A stretch of DNA of 64,000 nucleotides from Arctopsyche grandis (GCF_051622035.1 NC_135360.1:13630001-13694000); one strand, 5' to 3'. Positions 11,062-22,054 are shown, counted from the stretch's first letter. The notes: generated from the sequence alone by a model not told the origin. A program made the numbers and translations.

Positions 11062-12783
11062 TCAGTAAAACTGTTTTGTATGGTAAGCATGAAAACAGTC
11101 GCCTACATGTAAAGGTACTTTACAATGTCCGCACATTCGACCCGTATCTTTCCGTTTATGATGTGACGCGCACACTCTGCATCGTTTTCTGACCTGAGAT
11201 TTAGTATAGATACTAAAAATTTTGACCATGGTGTGTTTATTCATATCGCCCGAAAGTCTGTCTGGTGGATCTTCGCGAGGAACGCGTGCAGAGTATACTG
11301 GAACAGTTCTATTAATTTCATCAATGCTTTTCGTCGATAAATCATCGTTTAAATAGCTTTGATTCAGCCACGCTCTAGCAATGCCCAACACAAACTCATC
11401 ATATCTCATTTTATTGTTCGAATTCACATGGACATATATGTGGAAAGCATTAAACATGGCGCAATTGAAGAGGTGCATCACTAGTTTTCTCGTACAGTCT
11501 TTAGTTTTGCGGCTGATAGGTGGAAACGCAGCATTAGGATTACCATAAGGTCGTTTAATATACTTGTTAAAGTCTATTAATGATTTTGGTTTTGGAATAC
11601 ATGCCATTCCGGGAAGTTCTTTCAGTGTGTATTGCATTTCTGAACCGTGGACGGTAGAAATCATTTGTAGATTATTTTTTCCAACGCCTTTCCAGACTTG
11701 CAGCAGTATCGGACCCCTGTGTCGAAATTTTGATTGATACAATTCTAAGTTGGGATTCTTCAAGGCATCTGGAAAACCTTGATTTTTTCTAATGGTTCCA
11801 CACACTCCGATTTTCATGTCGTGTAACTTTTTCGCCAACTTAACACTAGTGTAATAATTATGCATATAAACATGATGCCATAAGCGTGAACTACAATATA
11901 AGGTTGCCAAAATAGAATTTTCTGATTTGATTTCGTCAGCTGTAAACAACTTCATGTTACATATGTATCCCGTATCTGCTTCACACAACATTCTTGAATG
12001 GATGCCTGGTTTGTTAACAGCATTTGGATTATAAACTTTAAAATTTAATTTCCCTCGCCAAGGAACTACACTTTCTTGCAGAACTAGATCTTGTTTTGGT
12101 TTGTAAACGGTTTGAAATTTCTTCGAGAAATAATTTATTATTTTTCGAATTCTAAACAAAATGTTTGGATTTTCACATTCATCGTCATTATTGTCAAAAC
12201 TTAAATAACGTAACATTTGTAAAAACCTATTTCGGCTCATTGTTCTCGGAAAAATAGAAGTCTTGATCAACGGGTCTGTCGACCAATAATCACCTATTTT
12301 CTTTTTCCTAACTTGGCCCATTATTATTAAAAGCCCAAAAAATTGTTTTAATTCTTCCACAGTAACGTCACATCCCCAAGGCGAAGATTTATCAGCAACT
12401 TTATATTTGTGAGCATTCAGTGCGTGATATTTATTTGTCTCCCGTGTTATCTTTTCGAATAGATCGCGTCCAAAAAATAATGAAATAACATCTGCAACAC
12501 TCTCTGGGTCCTCGGGATGTATTTTAACACCGGGAGTTCCTTGAAAATGCTCGTTCGTTCTATTTAATTCAGAAGTGCTCCAATTTTTATCAGCGGAGGA
12601 TTCTTCCACATCCGACGAAGGAAAAGTCGGGTCCGAAGAAAAATTGGCAGTCGATTCTATGTCGCTAATTTCTTCATATTTAATCAAATTTACGTCATGA
12701 TAATTTTCTTCAAACTCACTGGAATTATCTGAAGAAACAATTTCAGATCCTTCTTCAAAAAAAATGTCTTCTTCACAATCCAT
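11062..12783 (-). CDS. piggyBac-derived protein with lost catalytic residues (PGBD4-like), 573 aa
   Basis: An uninterrupted minus-strand frame with the full piggyBac domain order. It starts with an acidic N-terminus (MDCEEDIFFEEGSE), followed by the DDE_Tnp_1_7 fold (VEELKQFFGLLIIMG, PRTMSRNRFLQMLRYL, ADTGYICNMKLFTA). It ends in a cysteine-rich domain (CRVCASH, then CGHCKVPLHVGDCFHAYH). The three positions normally held by catalytic Asp are replaced: the usual IDES is LQES (before VVPWRGK), the usual DNFYTS is HNYYTS, and the GGVDxxDQ motif after FNKYI is RPYGNPN. No flanking TTAA with inverted CCC/GGG ends was found. The frame is open upstream to 12864. I chose the ATG at 12783 because piggyBac proteins begin with an acidic segment. 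This looks like either a dead copy that kept its frame by chance or a domesticated gene. Confidence 0.85.
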   Translation of the reverse strand: MDCEEDIFFEEGSEIVSSDNSSEFEENYHDVNLIKYEEISDIESTANFSSDPTFPSSDVEESSADKNWSTSELNRTNEHFQGTPGVKIHPEDPESVADVISLFFGRDLFEKITRETNKYHALNAHKYKVADKSSPWGCDVTVEELKQFFGLLIIMGQVRKKKIGDYWSTDPLIKTSIFPRTMSRNRFLQMLRYLSFDNNDDECENPNILFRIRKIINYFSKKFQTVYKPKQDLVLQESVVPWRGKLNFKVYNPNAVNKPGIHSRMLCEADTGYICNMKLFTADEIKSENSILATLYCSSRLWHHVYMHNYYTSVKLAKKLHDMKIGVCGTIRKNQGFPDALKNPNLELYQSKFRHRGPILLQVWKGVGKNNLQMISTVHGSEMQYTLKELPGMACIPKPKSLIDFNKYIKRPYGNPNAAFPPISRKTKDCTRKLVMHLFNCAMFNAFHIYVHVNSNNKMRYDEFVLGIARAWLNQSYLNDDLSTKSIDEINRTVPVYSARVPREDPPDRLSGDMNKHTMVKIFSIYTKSQVRKRCRVCASHHKRKDTGRMCGHCKVPLHVGDCFHAYHTKQFY

Positions 12784-12954
12784 AATAATATTTATATCAA
12801 AAAACGGAAAAGCATGAAGAGTGACAGAAGTCAAGCTGCACGATATGTTGACATCTCGGTACATCTGTGGTCCAAACAATTCACTAAGTCGTCCTTAAGC
12901 CGTACAAATGATCTTATTTTTAATTCTACCCACAGACGAACAACTTGGTTGGTC

Positions 12955-15900
12955 AACATTGTTCTTCTTCTTGTTAATGCCTTGTCCGCATCCGGACGTT
13001 GGCGACCACCTCGTCGATTATTTGAATATATCCGCATCGGTCTTCAGCGGCTCGGAACAGCTCTTCGGCGCTCATATCGGTCCACATGCGCATGTTTCGA
13101 AGCCAAGATAACTTTTTCCTGCCAATCCATTTTTTTCCTTCTATTTTCCCCATGGTTATCAAACGGAGAAATTCGTATTTTGGACCCCGTATCATGTGTC
13201 CGAGGTACTCCATCTTTCTCCGCTTGATGACAGAAACAAGTTCCCTGCCTCTCCCCATCATGCCGAGGACAGCTTCGTTTGATATCTTTTTGGTCCACGG
13301 AATCTTCAGCATACGCCTATAGACCCACATCTCAAAAGCTTCAATGCGGCTGATCATCTTGGTTTTCAGAGTCCACGTCTCACATCCGTGTAGTAATACT
13401 GTCCAGACGTAGCTCTTCGCGAATCTCAACCGCGTATGAAGATTGAGATGCTTGTTTGTAAGGGCCGCCTTCATTTTTACAAATGCTGTTCTAGCCATCT
13501 CGATGCGGATTTTTAGATCTTCATCTGGGTCCATCTCTTCATTCAGCCAGGTACCCAGGTATTTGAATCTTTTTACTCTTTCTATCACCTCTCCATCCAA
13601 GGTTAGATTCCCGGTGTCTGTTTGCATTCTATCTACTATCATAAATTTTGTTTTCTTTAGATTTATGCGCAGACCTCTTCGATTGCTTTCTTGATGTACA
13701 CGGTCTAGAGATCTTTGCAGGTCTGCTAAATTTTCAGCGACTAGTGCCGTGTCATCAGCATATCTTATATTGGTGATCGTCTCGCCGCCCACCTTGATGC
13801 CCTCCGCCTCTTGGAGAGCATCGTGGAAGATGGATTCGGTGTAGGTGTTAAAAAGAGTAGGTGATAGGATGCATCCTTGCCTGACGCCCCGTTCTATAGG
13901 AATCTCATCAGTGAATTGATCATCGACACGTACTACTGCAGTCTGATTCCAATAAATATTTCGTAGCAATCTGACATCTCTGTCATCCAGGCCAATATTT
14001 TTTAATGTTTCCATCAGGCGAGCGTGTTGGACACGGTCAAAGGCCTTTTCAAAGTCTATAAAGCAGATGTACACAGGTTTACGGACTTCTCTGCATCTTT
14101 GGAGTAGTGTTTTCATACAGAAAAGGGCCTCTCGGGTACCCAAACCTTGTCTGAACCCAAACTGCTCTCTGCTAATCGCCTCTTCACACCGTGAGTAAAT
14201 TCTGCCCTGTATTATCTTTAGTAGGATCTTCAATGTGTGACTCATTAGGCTAATTATTCTGAAGTCGCTACACGTCCTCGCGTTACTCTTTTTGGGCAAC
14301 GGGATAAATATGGATTGTAACCAATCGCTAGGTACTTCGCCTGATAAATATATTTTATTATAGAGTTTTGTTAGATTTTCTATGTTATCGTCGTCCAATA
14401 ACTTGAGAAATTCGGCAGGAATAAGATCCGGTCCAGTAGCTTTCCGACTCTTTGCTAGTTTTATAGCATGTTCCACTTCGGATTTCAATATATATGGTCC
14501 CGTTTCTGGATCTTCAATATGCCCTCCGGTTTCTCTATTGTCTTTAAAGAGCAATTTTGTGTACTCGGTCCATTCTGATTTCTTCTCATCCATATTTAAA
14601 ATGATTTTTCCATCTTTATTCCTAAGGAGTATGAAATCTTTTTTTCTGAATGATCCTGTTGCTTCTTTTAGTTTTTTATGTACGTTAAATTCGTCGTGTT
14701 TTTCTTGTAATTTTTCAATTTCGTTACATTTATTTTCCATCCATTTTTCTTTGATTTCTTTAATTTTCCTTTGAATTTGGCGGTGAATATTTTTATATTG
14801 TGTTGGATTATTATGTTTGTGTTTTCTACGTTCTTCCATTAAATGTATAATTTCATCCGTCATCCAAGGTTGTTTTTTATTAATTATTTGATTTGTTTCA
14901 AGAAACTTTTTCCCAGATTGGGTCATTGCTGATTTCATACCTTCCCACTTTAAGTTTACATTACTATTTTCTTCAATACATTTTTGTTTAAAATTTTTAT
15001 TGAGATCTTTTGTAAATTGTTCGTGGATCGTAAGATTTTTAAGCAGCTCTAAATCCAATCTTGGTTTAGGTTTTGATGCTCTTAAAATCTTTTTCAGTCT
15101 TATCTTCAATTTCCCACAAAGTAGATTATGATCGGATGCCACGTCTGCACCAGGGTAGGTTTTCACCGATTTTATACTATTTTTAAATCTACTGTTTATC
15201 AAAATAAAGTCAATTTGGTTTCGCACAATATTATCAGGACAGTCCATTGGGGATTTCCATGTGTATAATCTTCTTTTAGGTAGCTTAAAGAAAGTATTCA
15301 AGATAACATACTGCTCTTCCTGGCAAAACTGAACTAGTCTGTCTCCTCTCTCATTTCTTTCTCCAAGTCCGAAGCGACCAGTTATACCCATTGTTTCTTC
15401 GTCTCCAACTTTGGCGTTGAAATCTCCCATTATAATGTTAACATCATGTTTTTTCGTATATGTCATCAATTCTTTGATTTGTTGATAAAATTCTTCAATC
15501 TCATTTTCTTCTTTATCAAAAGTGGGGGCATACACTTGTATTATGTTAACATTTATAGGTTTTCCTGCTAATTGTATCATCATGACTCGTTCAGATAACG
15601 GAATAAAGTTTCTCACACTTTTACTGATGTCGTCTTCCAGAATCACAGCAACACCATTCTTATGAGTGCCGTCAAGCGATCCCGAGTAGTAAGTCGTATA
15701 TCCATTGCAATGCATCGTTTTTCCTGCTCCAGGCCATCTAGCTTCGCTTATGCCGAGCATCTGTATTTGGTTTTTTTTCATTTCTATTTGCAGATTTTCA
15801 ATTTTACCTGCTTGATACATGGTCCTAACGTTCCATGTACCAATTTTTCGTATGTTCACCACTTTGAGTCCGGGGATTCTTAGCACCCCTGTCCCATTGA

Positions 15901-16215
15901 AGGGACGCCGGAGACTCGGGGCCGTGGTTTTAGGTTTTCTCTTCATGGTGGTTATACTAGGGATATGAGAGCACAGTAGTTTTCCCCAAACCTTCTGCTC
16001 CGCAGAATTCAAACCGATTGAGTGGCTGCCACGTCGCTTTGAATCTTCCATCTTTTGCCGTTTTAGTATATTGCATATACTTCCGCCGTGGATGGTACTG
16101 ACAGAGCTGCTGCCCACTGCCAGGGAATTTTTTTATGGAGTTTCCTTCTCTATGAAAGGTGTTACGGTACCTTTCAAAACCGGGTTGTGCTTTTGTTATT
16201 GTTATTAACATTGTT
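12955..16215 (-). mobile_element. RTE-type LINE, near full length, with 9-bp target duplication
   Basis: The element is about 12964-16206 (3243 bp). On the minus strand its 3' end follows the stop codon after only about ten bases, with an AAG-repeat tail. The nonamer AACAATGTT follows directly (plus 12955-12963) and the same nonamer precedes the 5' end (plus 16207-16215). A short 3' region with a simple-repeat tail is usual in RTE elements. The exact 5' boundary is inferred from the duplication. The insertion sits just upstream of the piggyBac-derived gene. Confidence 0.8.
12974..16117 (-). CDS. LINE ORF: APE endonuclease and reverse transcriptase (RTE clade)
   Basis: A single open frame of about 1050 residues. 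The N-terminal half is an apurinic-type endonuclease with its motifs in order: GTWNVRT (about residue 93), ISEARW, MGDFNAKVG (about 230), NQIDFILI, ASDHNLL. The C-terminal half is a reverse transcriptase with FIDFEKAFD (about 684), RQGCILSP and the catalytic YADDTALV (about 785). A tail follows with LHGCETW and GRKKLSWLRN, as seen in BovB/CFDP2-like RTE proteins. No frameshift or stop was seen, so the copy may be active or very recent. The frame is open upstream of the first ATG; the true start may be MEDSKRRG or MKRKPKTT, or translation may begin at a non-ATG codon. Confidence 0.92.
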   Translation of the reverse strand: MGSSSVSTIHGGSICNILKRQKMEDSKRRGSHSIGLNSAEQKVWGKLLCSHIPSITTMKRKPKTTAPSLRRPFNGTGVLRIPGLKVVNIRKIGTWNVRTMYQAGKIENLQIEMKKNQIQMLGISEARWPGAGKTMHCNGYTTYYSGSLDGTHKNGVAVILEDDISKSVRNFIPLSERVMMIQLAGKPINVNIIQVYAPTFDKEENEIEEFYQQIKELMTYTKKHDVNIIMGDFNAKVGDEETMGITGRFGLGERNERGDRLVQFCQEEQYVILNTFFKLPKRRLYTWKSPMDCPDNIVRNQIDFILINSRFKNSIKSVKTYPGADVASDHNLLCGKLKIRLKKILRASKPKPRLDLELLKNLTIHEQFTKDLNKNFKQKCIEENSNVNLKWEGMKSAMTQSGKKFLETNQIINKKQPWMTDEIIHLMEERRKHKHNNPTQYKNIHRQIQRKIKEIKEKWMENKCNEIEKLQEKHDEFNVHKKLKEATGSFRKKDFILLRNKDGKIILNMDEKKSEWTEYTKLLFKDNRETGGHIEDPETGPYILKSEVEHAIKLAKSRKATGPDLIPAEFLKLLDDDNIENLTKLYNKIYLSGEVPSDWLQSIFIPLPKKSNARTCSDFRIISLMSHTLKILLKIIQGRIYSRCEEAISREQFGFRQGLGTREALFCMKTLLQRCREVRKPVYICFIDFEKAFDRVQHARLMETLKNIGLDDRDVRLLRNIYWNQTAVVRVDDQFTDEIPIERGVRQGCILSPTLFNTYTESIFHDALQEAEGIKVGGETITNIRYADDTALVAENLADLQRSLDRVHQESNRRGLRINLKKTKFMIVDRMQTDTGNLTLDGEVIERVKRFKYLGTWLNEEMDPDEDLKIRIEMARTAFVKMKAALTNKHLNLHTRLRFAKSYVWTVLLHGCETWTLKTKMISRIEAFEMWVYRRMLKIPWTKKISNEAVLGMMGRGRELVSVIKRRKMEYLGHMIRGPKYEFLRLITMGKIEGKKWIGRKKLSWLRNMRMWTDMSAEELFRAAEDRCGYIQIIDEVVANVRMRTRH

Positions 16216-16458
16216 GATCAACATCAATTTCGATTTATTTTCGATTTCTATTTCGATCAGTCAACTTGTGCTTTCTGGCGAGCATTGTACGAATATTTTT
16301 CAAAGAACAAAAAAAAATCCGGAATGATGTCACACCTACATTGGTACAAATATTTCCTAAGAGACTTGGCACTGATGATTGATACATTGGAAGAAATTTA
16401 TCTTTTATCGAATGCGTTCCAGTCCAGAACTCAAAATCTTGCTAAATCGAATCAATAA
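16216..16458 (+). pseudogene. hAT transposase fragment (KIAA1586/ZMYM-like)
   Basis: A short plus-strand frame reads FWRALYEYFSKNKKKSG, then LRDLALMIDTLEEIYLLSNA and FQSRTQNLAKSNQ, then a stop. The spacing of DLALM.DTLEEL..LS...Q.R matches an internal segment of hAT-derived KIAA1586-like proteins. The left part has been cut by the LINE insertion and nothing recognisable follows. It is a relic. Confidence 0.6.
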
Positions 16459-17164
16459 ATTTTAAGAACTACATATCTCTATTTTTGACTAATTGAAAGA
16501 AAATCTTGGCTGTTGAAACACAAGTTGATGACATAGAATAAACCGATTCCTACAAGAATATTGATATTGAAGACAACATAGTTTATGGAAATCTCATTCG
16601 AGTAAAGTGAATCGACAGAATAGTATAAAACATGACATTTATTTATTTAAGAATACTTGGGAAAGATGACAAAGACAATGGACCCAGGGGGTTTGATAAT
16701 ACATACTGTAGTACAGAAATACAAACATCAAATAAAAAAATAAAAATGAAAAACAAATAAAATATTCTCAAAAGAGAAAATACAAAATATAAACTTTACT
16801 TAAAGAGGGAAAAACTACATAAACCCAAATAACTTTTACAAAATGTTTTTTTAAAGGTTTAAGTTACTAGAAGTTATGTAAACTCGCATTCGAGTGACTT
16901 TAACAAATCAAAATAATTTAACGTTAACTTATATGAAAATTTACGAATTTATTTATAAGAATGAATGTATGCAATATAAATAAATAATTTTGTAATGTAT
17001 GAAATATATAAATTTGAAAAAAAATTTGGAGGGGGGTATGTCTGCCAATGCGCGAGGTTATTATAATTTTAGCAACACATAACTGTGCCCACAATGCTAA
17101 TGCCTCAATCATCTTCCCAAATTTAGTGCATTATTTTGGTAAAAGTGAACGAAGCAGTTATATT
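16459..17164. other. Non-coding AT-rich spacer
   Basis: No supportable gene or element boundary. There are A-rich and T-rich runs and scattered TACATA words. Confidence 0.4.
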
Positions 17165-17500
17165 GGGTTCCGTGATTATCGCTCGCGAAAAAGTCACTAA
17201 AATCCCTATAACGCAGAGCCACGCAACCTCTGGATATTCGCGGCAAACATTGTTTACGACTCGTAGAGTTTGTCAGCTACGTACATACATACATACATAT
17301 GTACTTCATTGGCAGTCGCTAACTATTCCGTAAATACATATGTAGGTGACAAAATGCCAACATCGGTTTTCTCCCTCACACGCGTTAGATCGAAGTGCTG
17401 CTCGCGGAACAAATAATGCTGGGGCACTCGCCTTACGATTTTCATGGCAAAAATCGTCTTTTGGGTGATCGCAATGTGAGTAATAATCCAATTACCGTTA
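17165..17500 (+). repeat. Interspersed repeat family, copy 1 (split)
   Basis: The left part (17165-17225) holds AAAAAGTCACTAAAATCCCT and the right part (17437-17500) holds AATCGTCTTTTGGGTGATCG followed by AATCCAATTACCG. The same two blocks occur adjacent to each other, inverted, at 19925-20150, and in reduced form at 52209-52342. About 210 bp of unrelated DNA separates the blocks here. The ends are loosely inverted (GGTGATTATT and GGTAATTGGATTATT), suggesting a MITE. Confidence 0.6.
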
Positions 17501-19924
17501 TATTGGTGTGAGTGATTGTTATATTGGTATGTGGCGAGTTTTGAGTGGCGGTAGCTACTCGATCGATGAACAGTGTCGTGTCACGTCAGTTCGGGTGTGG
17601 TCGCCTTGTGACTGGTCTACTGTCTTTCGACTGTCTGTTTTCTCCTGTGTTCAGCATTTTTGCTGATCCGCTTTCCTTCACCAATAAAATCCTTTACTTT
17701 GCTTTGTGAAATTTATTATCCTGCAATTCTAATATACGTTCTACGTGATAATATTTTCCAACTGCGCAATCAATATTACGACAGTGACGTGTCCTATTGA
17801 TCGCCAATGCGACGTTGCCCTCGATTCATCGCTTTCTATGAACAATGCAAATAATCTTTTATCTTTTAATTTTAATTTGCCTATCAAAAATAAATTTTGA
17901 TTGGCATTGTAGGTATACATTTTTCTTTTTTTTTCTTGTATACATAAGTACGATGCATATTACGTGTGCACTTCCGTTAATTCGTTCACAGTTATACAAG
18001 TGTAATTCTAAGAATATACATATTTATATTTCTCGCTTTATTACATATCATTTGTTTCTGTTATTATGAATATTTATTTTTAGGTTTAAATAAAAACTAA
18101 TGAAAATTTGTATCAGTGGTACAAAATTTGTTTCCAGGATTTTTAAGTGATGACAAGTTGGCTATCAGTATTGATGGTTACTGATACAAGACAAGTTATT
18201 ATATTTGGAAAAATTATAGTGTTTTTTTACAAACCAGAAGTTACAAAAATGATTGAGACTCTTTTTACTATAATATTCAGATCATCAAACTCAAGAGAAA
18301 AGAGAATGATATCTCCATATGCAAACGAAAACTGAATAAATAAATAAATAGAAACAATTGTAATCATGTAGATGTCCCCGAAAGAAATTTTGATGATTCT
18401 ATTACAGAGAATATAATTTGATGATATATCAGGAAGAAGAAATGTGATATGCAAGCACATATTTTTAATGTTCAATATAGGTAAGTAAGACTGAAATTAG
18501 TGGTTCAACAAAATACTTTAACAATAATAAATTATCTTATTAAAAATATCGGTTGCTATATTGATCATATTTTTCTTGACGTTAAAAATTGGTTGTGCAG
18601 TTCGGTGTTGAAAAGTTTTTTGAATAAGCCAGCTGTATGGACCGGTTTGTTAATGAAGCTATTGTTGCTATGATTGCGGCTATAGTCATATAAAGTTGTA
18701 GCAAATATGTCCATGAAAAAGTTATGGATATTGGTAAATAGATATAATTCTACGATTCTCTGCTACAATTTTTGTTTTAAGTACAATTAGGCTTAAGTGA
18801 GTTAAAAAAGTCAACTCATAAAGTGGGTAAACGTGTTTGGCAGCCAAACAGTTTGTGTGTGACATCGAGTGTGTGAACTTCATACTATGTTTACTATCTG
18901 TGAATATTCATTTACAAACTAGGCATGATGTCTCACAATGTTGGGATTCGTCCCTCGAAATCAATGTTCGCCATAGGTTCACGAATATTGATATTTTTGA
19001 TTTTCACTCGCTGTGCATAGGAGATAGGTTCTGTAAATGGATAATTGTGCTCATTCGCTAATAGAGGTCAGAAACAAAAGAATGAAAGAATGTGGGCATC
19101 GAGCTGTTTATACAATAAAATCGTCATTCATGAAATGGACTTTTTTTAATTCATCTTGTCACGGAAGCATCGATTTGGGATGAATTAATGGAATACGGTG
19201 TAGTCGGCTTGGCCCTGTAATCAAAAACAAATTTATCAGTTTAATTCTGAAGAATTAAATTTGTTTAATGCTGTAAATTTGAGCAAAACTATCACATTAG
19301 GGAAAAATATGGTAATAACGGATATTTTCCCATGTAACGCAGTGTTTTTTTTCTTTTTGTCTCAGCGTTTTTTGTTTCAAACGAATATTATATATAATAT
19401 AATTTGAATATAATCTTTTCCAATAAAAAATTTGAAAAGAAGTGAGTTCTGGCTCTTTTTTTTTCAAAAATAAGCCCTGGATAATACATTACATTGACTT
19501 AATTTTAATTTATCGATTTTTAAATTAAGGAATACAATTTCTGATACATTAGGTATATGTGATGTATACAATATTTATACACACAACACAGCACCAGAGA
19601 CCGAATTTGGTAATCGGAGATCGCAGGCGTAAAATTTAAAACGTCTAATTTACAAAGAGGTATTCAATTTAATAATAACAATAGACGCGAATCCTTTTCG
19701 TGGCTTTCGGTTTAATTTTGTGTGCATGTCAACGAATAGCGTATTTTAGGCCTAGGATCCATTGTTGAACAAAGGATTTCGCTATCGCGGCGAAACTAAT
19801 TCCTCGCTACGTTGGTATTGGTGGGTTGTATTTTTTCAAAATTAGTAATGCGAACTATTCAATTTAAACTAACGAGTAATTTTTCAATCCAACTTTCGCG
19901 GTCCCGAGCAAAATAACAACATTA
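17501..19924. other. Long spacer without recognisable genes
   Basis: Only short frames are present, none with family resemblance. The first 250 bp contains an AATAAA (about 17683) in a mixed-composition segment that could be an LTR or UTR remnant, but no paired copy was found. The remainder is AT-rich. Confidence 0.35.
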
Positions 19925-20150
19925 CCGGTATTCATAATAAATTTTCGGTAATTGGATTATTACGCACATTGCGATCGTCCAAAAGACAATTTTTGCCATG
20001 AAAATCGCGAATATGGAATATTTCGCACCCGTTAGTATGACAGTTATCGTTAGTATGATGGACTTTTCGGCTGCCGGATGGTCCGTTATAGAGATTTTAG
20101 TGACTTTTGGGCGAGCGCTTCGTAGACAATAATCACCGGACCAAATTTTC
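19925..20150 (-). repeat. Interspersed repeat family, copy 2 (most complete)
   Basis: Reading the minus strand, this holds the contiguous unit: GGTGATTATT, then CCCAAAAGTCACTAAAATCT, then GCAGCCGAAAAGTCCATCAT, then CATGGCAAAAATTGTCTTTT, ending CAATTACCGAAAATTT. It matches copies at 17165-17500 and 52209-52342. The imperfect inverted ends suggest a non-autonomous DNA element of unknown superfamily. Confidence 0.65.
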
Positions 20151-20236
20151 AATGCAACAATTCAATAGATTCATAGTAGTTTATCCTATTGTATATTAGA
20201 AACTAACATTAAAATAAGATAATATTATGGTAAACG

Positions 20237-20474
20237 GACTACTAGTCATATGTGAACCAGTCACAGGACAACCGGTCGCTCTAGATCGGTCACACGTGAT
20301 CACCCGTCACACTAAAACTGGTCACACCCTAAAATCGGTCACGAGAAAACTGGTTGACCGATTTTAGGGTATGACCAGTTTTCTCGTGACCAATTTTAGT
20401 GTGACGGGTGATCACATGTGACCGATCTAGAGCGAACAGTTGTCCTGTGACCGGTTCACATTAGACTAGTAATC
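20237..20474. mobile_element. Fold-back element built from GGTCAC modules
   Basis: A palindrome of about 238 bp. The left arm (from GACTACTAGTC) and the right arm (ending GACTAGTAATC) are reverse complements with few mismatches, sharing CGCTCTAGATCGGTCAC and CACCCGTCACACTAAAA on opposite strands. The arms are assembled from repeats of GGTCAC separated by short variable words. Near the centre two of these modules occur in swapped order between the arms. No coding capacity and no clear target duplication. Confidence 0.75.
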
Positions 20475-20879
20475 ACCGAACCAATATTATACACGCAAAA
20501 TGTGTAAAATAGATAGCAATCGTTGGATCGGTAAGACAGACTAAATATGCTTTGATAATAAAAAGCTTTTAAAAAATCGAAATCATCACGAGATTTGACC
20601 GTATTAAGATCAAGTTTTGTAATCTACATATGTGCGTGATGATTATTTCAATAAATTTTACGTCTCGTTCGCACGAGAATCGAGTCCTTTGTTTGTAATG
20701 CGATGTAAAAAAAATAAGTAAATGTTACAATTGGAATCACTTGAAGTGCTATCAAATACGCAATTCCGAACACTCGTATCGTTTCGGCATCGATGTACAT
20801 ACATATAGTATAATCGTATTCCCAATCTCGGATAATACGTAGATATCGAAACAATGAACGTATTTTCAATGCGATGTAA

Positions 20880-21660
20880 TGGATGACGTATTAGGGCTAG
20901 GGAGCGCACCCGTCGCAATACGCGATACGTTCTCGCAGGTGACGGTGCGAGCGGGACACGAGATCGCATAAGCGGGAGAGAAAGGGAGAGAGAGAGAGAG
21001 TGGCTCGTGTTTAGTGACCGAATCCAAGTCGGTGCGGTCCTGCTTGGGTCCGCGACTCCGACTCGAGCGTCTATCGACGATCAGTGCCTTGGCGGTAGTC
21101 GTGCTGTGCACCCGTGTTTCGTGACGTCACGGACTCACGTAAGAGCCTTCGTCGAAGGCCCCACCCGTCGTTCGATACCTGTCGTCGTCGGCCGCAACTC
21201 CCAGGCCCGCGAGTAGGACCGGAAATGGCGACCGCAATTCCGCGATCGTCGAACACTCGTTAGATCGCCCGACACCCCACACCTGCTGCAAGACGCGTTC
21301 GACGCCATCATCTTAGCCAACACAGTACGCCATTGCCACATTTTTTTAAATCCCGCGAGTGTCGGTTAGATGCGCCCGCTAGGTGGGCGTATGCTCCCGT
21401 CGCCTCTTCCCGCACCCCTCCCTCCCCTCCCCTCCCCGCCGCGGCTCTTCCCCGTTCCCGCCTTTTTCTTCCTGTCATGCTGTTATGTAACCAATTGTCG
21501 AGGGGTCCGAATGCGAATGCGAAGATGCCACACGGGTGATTTGCGCTTTGCTCTTGCGTCGGGATGCGACGTTGACGAAAATTTAGCCCGTCCGTTGCTT
21601 CCGTTCGCCAGAGAATGCTGTGAAAACCCTTGCGTCCCAGGTATTCCGGCCTGCGTGTTC
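20880..21660 (+). promoter_or_regulatory. CpG-rich island, possible promoter or non-coding first exon
   Basis: This block is far richer in CG dinucleotides than anything around it. It contains a palindromic CRE (TGACGTCA at 21122-21129), a GA run near 20980-21000, a C-rich CCCTCCCCTCCCC stretch near 21420, and plausible splice donors (CAC|GTAAGAG at about 21139). Frames across it are open on both strands but show no protein family and look compositional. It may be the transcription start of a long gene or non-coding RNA whose other exons lie outside recognition. Confidence 0.3.
21122..21129. promoter_or_regulatory. Consensus CRE palindrome
   Basis: A perfect TGACGTCA within the CpG-rich block. 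The role in regulation is inference only. Confidence 0.4.
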
Positions 21661-22054
21661 GGCCATCCTCACGATATTTTAGGTTTATAGATCCCTAAAA
21701 ACAGCCATGATATCGTTCTCTGTTGAACGTCAGGTTTAAATAAAAATGTGTGTCCAGATAAGGATTTTGACGTCATATTTTATTCGGCTCGGGTTTTCTT
21801 TGTCTCCCAGAAGGTTTCACACTATCTGAAACCATTTAAAAACAATATTAATTATTCATTCATTTATTTAGAGTCGCAGTTTTCATACATTTAGCAATTA
21901 TCGAACAGTATGTATGTATATATGTAGATTCAAGAGTTTGGGCCGTTTTATTTTCGTCCAAAAGTGACTCGAATCCAAATGAATTCTGCCAATTGCGATT
22001 TAAAATTATGCCGAGTGCTTTCTAAGGAGTGAGTGCTAGTTTTTTTTTTGTGGG

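Noticed and set aside
10750-12960. Search for piggyBac inverted ends with TTAA around the ORF
   Set aside because: TTAA words exist but none is followed by a CCC-type end paired with a GGG end, so I did not annotate a mobile element here.
12814-13322. Plus-strand open frames
   Set aside because: Antisense shadows of the LINE and the piggyBac-derived gene.
17516-17760. Possible LTR (TGTTATATTGG start, AATAAA)
   Set aside because: No second copy, no matching end and no target duplication.
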